From contig JAUCBJ010006709.1 of the NCBI GenBank assembly GCA_032718475.1, positions 1-34,595 of the forward strand: DNA of 34,595 nt, in the 5' to 3' direction. The number at the start of each line of letters is the position of its first letter. Within the stretch, counting starts at the first letter, position 1. The position numbers and the translations under genes were made by a program. A model generated the notes under the pieces. It was not told the DNA's origin and searched no databases. It saw only the letters and a program-made list of their open reading frames with translations. Of this stretch, positions 28,901 through 34,595 are shown one piece after another. This DNA comes from Nemertoderma westbladi. Its lineage: Eukaryota; Xenacoelomorpha; Nemertodermatida; Nemertodermatidae.

Positions 28901-29831
28901 CTTTCGACGCAATAAAAATCCAGCCTTTTCCAGGGGAAATTCGACGCAAATAACAGCTGATTATTCCAAAAAATAAAACTGTACTGAAAACTATTTTATT
29001 GACATTAGTTTAGTATAGTATACTGTAGGCTGGTATAAGGTGTAGGTAGGCTGCTGTAGGGTCTATATGTTGGGATAGTCTGCAATTGGTTTGTGTAAAA
29101 GATTAATCCCGAAATGTCTGTGTCTGGTCTAGTTAATATATTTTTGCTTTTTTTTTCGCTGTTTATACGCTATTCTGACCCTATTGGAATCTTTGCATAT
29201 TTTAAAAATACCGCAAACCTACACAATAAATACGGTGTAAATACAATTAAGGGAAACGCTATTTCCACCACATTGCAAGGGCGGACATTACAACCGCGCT
29301 TTAATGTCGTTTAATAATGGCGTTAATAATAGAGCAGCATTTTTAACTGGGTAGTTGAATACATTATTACGCTACGGAGTTGTTACAGTATAGAGTTTAT
29401 TTAATTGTATTTTATTGATATAAATTATTTTCATTGCTATCCTTTTAAACTGTTAAATTAAATTGTTAAGCTAAGAAATTAAATTCAACTTTTAAACTTA
29501 TATTTAAACATTTTCGATGTTAACTCGCGATATACTGTACGTATACATCTTTAGAAACATGATACAGTAATCTACATAGAATAATTAATTAACAAGAAAA
29601 ACAAATGCTTATATATTTTTAGAAAAATCAGTTCAAAGGAAGACATGGTCAGATGATGAGAGATGGGCCATTAAAAGGGCAATTAGGGGATTTCCACTCG
29701 CCCTGCAACTGCCGGGCAAAGAAGATATAGAAAAGTGGATCTTCAAATATCGTGCTCTAGGGGACCGCAACTGGCGAAATGTAAAAGATTTTATACGAAA
29801 CAACAGATCGAAACTACTCAAACATCCTTAA
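22917..29831 (+). CDS. Spliced gene: zinc-finger, tyrosine-recombinase-like (Crypton-type) protein
   Basis: Six exons join in phase: 22917-22958, 23473-23557, 23863-23904, 24107-27323, 28039-28221 and 29623-29831, all with GT..AG introns. The protein starts MSKRRKKPLEINVK, then GDCHLMKWNDAKSYQGTILE, FALTALSQFEKKL, about 30 copies of an 11-aa repeat, an Asp-rich run, a C2H2 finger (CYYC..KRHLLSQH), a C2HC finger (CPTCLGWYVRRDLWRHRC), a tyrosine-recombinase domain (Arg in NRRRQGE, LRKHLAT, MGHDIRVHREYYRLP), an Asp-Ser run and a basic end KTWSDDERWAIKRA..KLLKHP. Such proteins occur widely in animals and are related to Crypton YR transposases; DNA recombination or a domesticated DNA-binding role are both possible. 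One frame change near 25430-25486 is unexplained. Confidence 0.7.
23473..23557 (+). CDS. Exon 2 of the tyrosine-recombinase gene
   Basis: Bounded by ACCAG|GTTGG and AAAAG|GTTAG, 85 bases, phase 0 to 1. It encodes VGDCHLMKWNDAKSYQGTIL and EYPYADGK, a compact beta-rich piece. The donor is weak after position +2, but the next exon keeps the frame. Confidence 0.65.
23863..23904 (+). CDS. Exon 3 of the tyrosine-recombinase gene
   Basis: A pyrimidine tract TTTTTTTCAG precedes it; it ends TTAG|GTGGAA, phase 1 to 1, 42 bases. It encodes DFALTALSQFEKKL. The tiny size and matching phases on both sides support the call. Confidence 0.6.
24107..27323 (+). CDS. Exon 4: repeat region, zinc fingers and recombinase core
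   Basis: It begins after CATTTTTAG| with GSKDLVKVMYNEDSITSV and stays in frame 1 through the 11-aa repeats to a stop at 25471-25473. The downstream domains (DQNLEDDDDDDDD onward) are in frame 2, so an indel of 1 or 2 bases or an unseen short intron lies between about 25430 and 25486. The frame 2 part holds both zinc fingers (about 25684-25740 and 25933-25990) and the recombinase motifs (about 26724, 27097 and 27170-27220). Donor TTTAG|GTAATG, phase 1, ends the exon; without splicing a TGA follows at 27347. Confidence 0.65.
24427..25428 (+). repeat. About 30 tandem 33-bp coding repeats (11-aa unit V/L-V-E-C-P-V-S-Q-Q-S-Q)
   Basis: Thirty complete units and a partial one, all multiples of 3 in length. 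Most encode VVECPVSQQSQ or LVECPVSQQSQ, alternating irregularly. Five carry SGN in place of PVS, and singletons have KC, SEQ or QIQ. Degenerate ancestors (NECPISQL, FECPRSKE, IECPVLQK) lie upstream at 24260-24426. The unit has no stop in two forward frames or one reverse frame, which creates long false ORFs. Each unit adds one Cys and several Gln/Ser. Confidence 0.97.
27761..27990. repeat. Palindromic repeat built on AAAAATATCGAG in intron 4
   Basis: GAAAAATATCGAGTGTT and AGAGTAAAAATATCGA alternate on the left (about 27765-27825), and the reverse complements (CTCGATATTTTT.A) recur at about 27924-27985. A long hairpin could form. It lies between exon 4 and exon 5. Confidence 0.75.
28039..28221 (+). 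CDS. Exon 5 of the tyrosine-recombinase gene
   Basis: Bounded by CATCATAG|AACC and AATA|GTAAGTG, phase 1 to 1. It encodes a disordered acidic stretch SRDSDSDSDSDSSNEGDQEN followed by a basic SKSSKMKVGVRN. An ORF track alone would miss it. Confidence 0.65.
28251..29356. mobile_element. 1.1-kb TIR element in intron 5
   Basis: AACTACCCAGTTAAAAAT at 28251-28268 is the perfect reverse complement of 29339-29356. The interior holds no transposase ORF; the small ORF at 29114-29314 looks like chance. A non-autonomous DNA transposon is the simplest reading. No clear target-site duplication was found. Confidence 0.6.
29623..29831 (+). CDS. Exon 6, C-terminal domain of the tyrosine-recombinase gene
   Basis: Acceptor ATATTTTTAG|AAAAATC, phase 1, ending in TAA at 29829-29831. 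It encodes KKSVQRKTWSDDERWAIKRA, then PGKEDIEKW, and NWRNVKDFIRNNRSKLLKHP. A Trp-rich, basic helical domain with Myb/SANT-like spacing is also seen at the C-terminus of related animal proteins. It makes sense only after splicing to exon 5. Confidence 0.65.
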
Positions 29832-30413
29832 CTGGAGGATTAGGAATTACTATCTGAATTAATCTAATTCTGTTATAAATGTATCTCTATAGTAAGGTTA
29901 AGGAACTATGATTTTGTTGTGTCGGTCGGTAATATCATATTCATATCATACCAGTAGAGTGTCAGGTATATATTGGAGTGAATTAAACGGAATAAGTGAT
30001 TTTAATGCCTGGGGCTGGTAAACTAATTTCCTTACAATAATTTGTCTGTAGACATCAGTCAATATTATTAATTTGTGTTATGTCCTCTATTTGCGCAATT
30101 AAGCTTGTGACGTCATGGAATTTGGAAAAATGATACATACACGTCGGTTACCGGCACTATGGGGACACAGGAATTGGTACGCAACTTACTATTGGTTCGG
30201 GGACACATACAGAAGACACACTCACACCCTGTACACTTATTTTTAACAAATCGTGGACAAATGAAGATACCATTGAATTAATGATATATTTATGTTAATT
30301 AGTGTTCTAATTAGGTTTTTTAGTCTTTTCAAATCGGGGTCGTCCCCAGTCTGCACGATGTCCCCGTTTTGTGGGTGAAAATTATGGGATGTGTCCCCAG
30401 TTTACACCATTTG

Positions 30414-30415
<2 letters not shown>
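29832..30415. other. Downstream region, GGGGACA words, no gene
   Basis: No supported ORF. A CGTGACGTCA-like word sits near 30109. Several GGGGACA/TGTCCCC words (30160, 30198, 30341, 30359, 30392) mark the same repeat context as 21-22.8 kb. Confidence 0.5.
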
Positions 30416-30482
<67 letters not shown>

Positions 30483-30501
30483 ACACACACACACACACAC
30501 C
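30416..30501 (+). repeat. (CA)n microsatellite
   Basis: About 42 CA units with one CC interruption near 30480. Flanked by TGTCCCCAGTTTACACC on the left and GTGTAAATCGGGGACATCC on the right, a mirrored arrangement. Confidence 0.97.
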
Positions 30502-30961
30502 TACGGGTGAAAGGTGTAAATCGGGGACATCCCTTTGTTACAAACAAACCGAGACCACCTTTCAAATTCATTATTTTTGACAATATACTTTTGAAAATAT
30601 TATATTCTTTATCGCTATAAAATTTCCTATCTACCCTATATCCTTTGATTGACCCAATCACCGTTTTTCCAAACACGCACTTCACCTTAAAACCGGGGAC
30701 TCACCACGTCGGAGGGAATACACATATGTGTATAATTGTGTTAAATCTTGGTATGATATAAACAATACAAAACGGGACATTTTACATTTGACAAGCATAT
30801 TTCATTACTCAAATAAGATATCCATCCCTGAATATTACCAAAGCCTCATTACTATTATTCAGCATGATCTTGAAAATATGATTTACATTATTGTCATAAT
30901 TTAAAGCTATGATTGCAGTTTTTCTGCAAACCCACGGGTGTACATACAATTCGGGGACATA

Positions 30962-31905
30962 GGGGCCGTCCAAGTATGACGTCTGCACTTTTCCCCCAAA
31001 TGTTGACCCCCTCCCTCCCCTAAATCAGATATCATCAGATAGGTGTTGACCCCCCCCCCCCCCTAAATCAGATTAAAAAATTTTTTGGAATAAACTATTA
31101 TCAGCAGGTTAAAGGTATTATATTGCATTGGACAGTTGGAGGGGGTGCACGGGGGCTGGCTGTTACATAGCTTATCTACAGTATATAGGAAGGTATAGAG
31201 TTGTAGTAGGATAGCCTATCGGGCCCATGTGAAGAATACCAGACTTTCTGCCGTTATGTTTCACTTTGCAGTTACCCCCATGTGAAGAATACCAGGTTTT
31301 CACCAAAAACACAGGTTACTGAAGGGCTGAATCTAACCAAAACAATAAACGAATTAGTATATGTACAGGTTATAAGACAGAAATAAGCGCTACAAAACAC
31401 TTAATAAAGATAAATTAAAAAAAATAAAAAATCTTCATATATAAAATTACAATAAAAAGTCGACCGAAAAGTGAAATCCTGGTATTCTTCACATGGGTGA
31501 TGCATGAGTTTATGAATGATAATAAACAAACATAAGCTAATAATAAGCCTATATGAACCGGTGGAGGTAACGGTACTGCAGTCTCTAACAATCATTAGCT
31601 TAGGATTAATGTTTCATTTTCAGGCGAACCCCTGTACCGCAGTACCCCAGTAGCACGCGTCCTAATCACTGAAACATGGTGACTGGTAACTGAAACAGAA
31701 GGTCGTGCTACGGGCCTTCGGGGGCTTCGAACAATAAAATAGGCAAGCTATTTACTCTTCTGCTATATCTCTTCTAGCACCTATAAATGAACATGCTGAC
31801 GTCAGATTTTGGCTGACCCCCTCCCCTCCCCTCATCAGCACGTCATCAGATTTTCCCAACCCCCCTCCCCCCCCTAAAGTGCTGACGTCATACTTGGACG
31901 GCCCC
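30962..31905. mobile_element. PIF/Harbinger-like MITE with ATA target-site duplication
   Basis: Ends GGGGCCGTCCAAGTATGACG and its reverse complement at 31886-31905. It is flanked by ATA on both sides (30959-30961 and 31906-31908). The paralogous site at about 32161 reads GGACATATTG with one ATA, so the element's limits are directly supported. A 3-bp TSD and GGG.CCGTCC termini suit PIF/Harbinger. C-rich blocks lie near both ends (C15 about 31050). No transposase. Confidence 0.8.
31276..31497. mobile_element. Small MITE nested in the Harbinger-like MITE
   Basis: CCCATGTGAAGAATACCAGG at about 31277 is mirrored by CCTGGTATTCTTCACATGGG at 31478-31497. A third copy of the end word (CCCATGTGAAGAATACCAGA) lies at 31224, outside the pair. 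No ORF. Confidence 0.65.
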
Positions 31906-32330
31906 ATATTGTATTTCGTTCAATGATTCACGTAGATAGTGGCGGATATTGACCGCAACGCCTTCTTGAGCTGGAGCTATGGTATAGTATATGTCGATGC
32001 TAGTTTTAGCAGGTCTGGATAACTTTGCTCCCCGCCCTCCATATTTTGACAGTGTGCCTTTTGGCTGATATTTATTATGATATCGAAAACATTTATTTCA
32101 TTTGTCAAATTTTAAGGCTATTATTACAGTGCAAACCCGCGGATGTGCATAAAACTCGGGGACATATTGTATTTGGTTCAATGCATTCACCATAGCAGCA
32201 ATACGCCTTTTTAGTGCAGGAGCCATGGTATTCTGTATTTCAATGCTTGTTGTAGCAGCTTTGGATAATATTCACCACCCTCCATATTTTACCGGCGTCT
32301 TTTAATTAATAATATGATATAGATAAAATT

Positions 32331-32896
32331 ATTTACATCTAAATGTTTTACCCCAAATAAGTTTATAAATAGCACAAACGGCCAGTGTAAAAGATCTATC
32401 CGGCAAATTGGAAAAAAAACGCTTTCTGTGAATCCTATATAAAGTTTTCATTTTTGTCTGGCAACAACCTATAAACTAGAAAGACTGCTTCTGTTTGGTC
32501 GTCCAATGGAAAGATATAAGTAGTAATGTACTAATGTACAATAATACTAATTTCTACTATATATAAAAAATAGATTTAAAAAATAAGTAGAGAGGTTGGA
32601 GAATATTATTAAAGGATCACATTGTTAGCTATCGATATTTATTTTCGGGCGTATAGCAGTTTGTTAACGAGGGGCTATTTTAATTTCGAGTGTTGCTAAA
32701 GACTAACCCTCGCGTAAAAACCTGGCTCTTTCCAGAGTGTAGGGAATTTTAGATTCTTTTGCTATTTATACTAAATTAGAATTTAATTAGAAAATTAGAA
32801 TTACATTAGAATTTTAGATTCTATTACACTAGTACTACTCATTAAAGATCTGACAATAGGCCTACGACTTTTTTTAACGTTAATATACTGTACATA
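32331..32896. other. A/T-rich region, no gene
   Basis: No credible ORF or RNA. A short tandem of TTAGAATT..ATTAGAA words occurs around 32770-32825. Confidence 0.5.
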
Positions 32897-33850
32897 CAAT
32901 ATTGCAATGTTCTAGAGTTAATATATGGAAATAATAATAATAATAATATTGGTTATTTATATAGCGCTTTTCTACGCTCATCATACTCAAAGCGCTTTTA
33001 TTATAATTACCCCAGCAAAGCCAGGTTCCCATTATACCGCTGGGTTGGCGTTGGCATTAATGTCTAAAGTGTCTTGCCCAGGGACACAACAGTGCGAAAT
33101 TTCCTGAAGTTTTCCAAATAACCTGAAGCGAATAAAACTGAATAATCACTGATGCCGTTCCAGAAGCAAATTAACCTGTATAATTACCGAGGCCGCAGGC
33201 CGAGGTTATTATATTAGGTTATTGTTAATTTTCGCATATTGCTTCGGAAACTAGGTAAAATTATAATCGTATAATTTTAAAAAAATGTTCTATAAATGTT
33301 GTTTTTTCCTAAAATTATACTCTTTTCTTAGAAATTGCTCTGTTACGGGATTCTAGAAAATATATGTTGCAGTATATTCATATAATTTTATGTATTATCC
33401 TATGGTTCAGCAATATACCAAACTTGCTACGGTTTCTTTCAATAATGTACTGTAGCTATTGTACTAGTGTAACTAACCCGTGTCACCATAATTATGCTTT
33501 AGCTGTTTTGGCTAGTGATTTATGTTCTGGGACATATTGTGGACTCATTACATGATAAATTGTTGTGATAGATAGTGTTTTCAATGGTAGATAGTCAAGG
33601 CGTATACTGTATTCTTAAAAATGGTACAGTAGCTAGTGTTTTTAAAAATACCAACAAATCGTATTTTTATTACGAATATCCATATTAAATTTGGTTTATC
33701 TTTATTTATTTATCAGTGAAAATAACCTCGGCCTGCGGCCTCGGTTATTATACAGGTCAATTTGCTTCTGGAACGGCATCAGTGATTATTCAGTTTTATT
33801 CGCTTCAGGTTATTATTTCCGTATATTAACTCTAGAACATTGCAATATTG
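32897..33850. mobile_element. Inverted-repeat element A with a CCGAGGCCGCAGGCCGAGG inner arm, left arm split by an insertion
   Basis: The right arm 33721-33850 is continuous. Its reverse complement is split on the left into 32897-32935 and 33115-33210 by about 180 bp. Shared blocks include CAATATTGCAATGTTCTAGA, AATAATCACTGATGCCGTTC and GCAAATTAACCTGTATAATT. The palindromic CGAGGCCGCAGGCCGAGG lies at each inner edge. Confidence 0.8.
32936..33114. mobile_element. About 180-bp insertion in the left arm of element A
   Basis: It starts with a (AAT)n run and contains TATATAGCGCTTTTC, CAAAGCGCTTTTA and GTGTCTTGCCCAGGGACACA. It is absent from the corresponding point of the right arm near 33815. A short AAATAA-like word flanks both sides. 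This looks like a short non-autonomous repeat that I have seen in many marine animal genomes; family not named. Confidence 0.55.
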
Positions 33851-34551
33851 TGTTTATTGTTAATTAGAGCATATTGAATGAACGAACAACATGACAGATT
33901 ACTTTGTATTTTTAAGTATCGTGTTCTAATACAAACACGCATATATTCAAATTTTTTCAAGCATTAGTAGCATTTAAATCGTAGCATTTAAATCCATTTC
34001 CTTGAATTAATATCGTTCCAGAGGTCGTGGGGTTCTACCCCTGCAGGCGGGCCAGGATAGTTTTCGTTTCGTTTTGGCACAAATGCTTTAAAAGTACTAA
34101 CCAAACCAGGGCGCATATATGCTTTGTTAATTAAATGGTCGTTAAATGAGTACCAGTTATCTCTTTGCCTGTAAGCAGTATAGTTCTGTGGGGTCTATAT
34201 TGGGAATGAGTCGTGAGACCTTCTTTTCTATTTTTCGCACTTGTTTCAAGGAGCTCTCCTTGTTTTGTTTTCGTTTCCGCACTCATTGCCTCTAACATAA
34301 GGTAAGGACGACCGAATCTGTGCAACTACTGTATATTTTTTTAATTATCTATTTAATAAATTGTTGCAGAAATCACGTTATTTTATTTTCTTCAATACTA
34401 GACTCTTTTCACTGATAAATTAATAAAGATAAGCCAACTTTACTATGTATATTTATAATAATAATACGATTTGTTGGTATTTTTAAAAACACTAGCTACT
34501 GTACCATTTTTATGAATAGGCTACACTAACTACCATTGAAAACACTAGCTA
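33571..34551. mobile_element. Inverted-repeat element B, interleaved with element A
   Basis: 33571-33722 and 34406-34551 are reverse complements by eye, with blocks such as AAAAATACCAACAAATCG and ATGGTACAGTAGCTAGTG on the left arm. The left arm of B lies inside A, and the right arm of A lies inside B, in the order A, B, A', B'. No transposase ORF was found between the arms. Confidence 0.75.
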
Positions 34552-34595
34552 CCATAAAAATTACACATGTACCGAGTCGGAAATATGTTCCAGAA

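Larger units (their letters stand above)
30830..32330 (+). repeat. Diverged tandem duplication, one copy split by a MITE
   Basis: The block '..AAAGCTAT.ATT.CAGT..TGCAAACCCACGG.TGTACATA.AATTCGGGGACAT' (about 30880-30960), continued after the MITE by ATATTGTATTTCGTTCAATG and CCCTCCATATTTTGACAG (31906-32060), recurs as one piece at about 32095-32310 (ATATTGTATTTGGTTCAATG, CCCTCCATATTTTACCGG). Similarity is moderate, with indels. Confidence 0.75.

Noticed and set aside
30329-30685. Cys/Val-rich and Thr/His-rich ORFs
   Set aside because: They are translations of the (CA)n tract. The same applies to 21421-21703.
1-34595. tRNA or rRNA genes
   Set aside because: No cloverleaf with conserved boxes and no rRNA-like conserved stretch was seen on either strand, though a covariance-model scan was not possible.

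Overview
The window looks like animal genomic DNA: AT-rich, spliceosomal introns with GT..AG borders, (CA)n microsatellites and many layers of transposon debris. A marine invertebrate, perhaps an echinoderm or another invertebrate deuterostome, is my guess from repeat texture alone; the species cannot be fixed from the sequence. No tRNA, rRNA, CRISPR array or bacterial-style operon was seen.

Layout. 1-3.3 kb: a BEL/Pao-like gag fragment (minus strand) and two decayed non-LTR retrotransposon reverse transcriptases. 3.3-12.8 kb: a decayed Maverick/Polinton-type (adintovirus-like) element on the plus strand. In order it has the C-terminal part of a protein-primed DNA polymerase B, an uninterrupted ORF that reads like a two-repeat TATA-binding-protein fold, an FtsK/HerA (A32-like) packaging ATPase, small basic ORFs, a chromodomain integrase, two LPSN-type candidate minor capsid genes in a 1,576-bp tandem duplication, small basic virion-like proteins, and a major capsid gene of the F54H12.2-like family. 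Most genes carry frameshifts or stops. The duplication copied genes that were already broken.

12.8-16.4 kb: direct repeats, then a second, distinct Maverick-like remnant. It has an unknown intact 147-aa ORF, a foldback MITE, an intact RING-finger ORF, and an ATPase N-terminal half joined by deletion to an integrase C-terminal half. 16.8-21.2 kb: a large foldback structure with about 0.8-kb inverted arms, each holding three ~130-bp repeats ending in a GTCCCCAGATGTGCGCAAGG-type word. Nested in it are a smaller foldback and a third reverse-transcriptase fragment.

22.9-29.8 kb: a host-style spliced gene, which I could assemble by matching exon phases. It encodes an N-terminal acidic region, about 30 tandem 11-aa repeats, two zinc fingers, a Crypton-like tyrosine-recombinase domain and a C-terminal basic helical domain. 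Its single open problem is a frame change just after the repeats. Its introns carry a palindromic repeat and a 1.1-kb TIR element. 30-34.6 kb: (CA)n within GGGGACA-rich repeats, a diverged tandem duplication in which one copy carries a PIF/Harbinger-like MITE and the other preserves the empty site, and interleaved inverted repeats at the right end.

The most interesting items are the TBP-like ORF in a Maverick element, the RING ORF with its unknown intact neighbour in the second remnant, and the spliced tyrosine-recombinase gene with its expanded 33-bp coding repeat.
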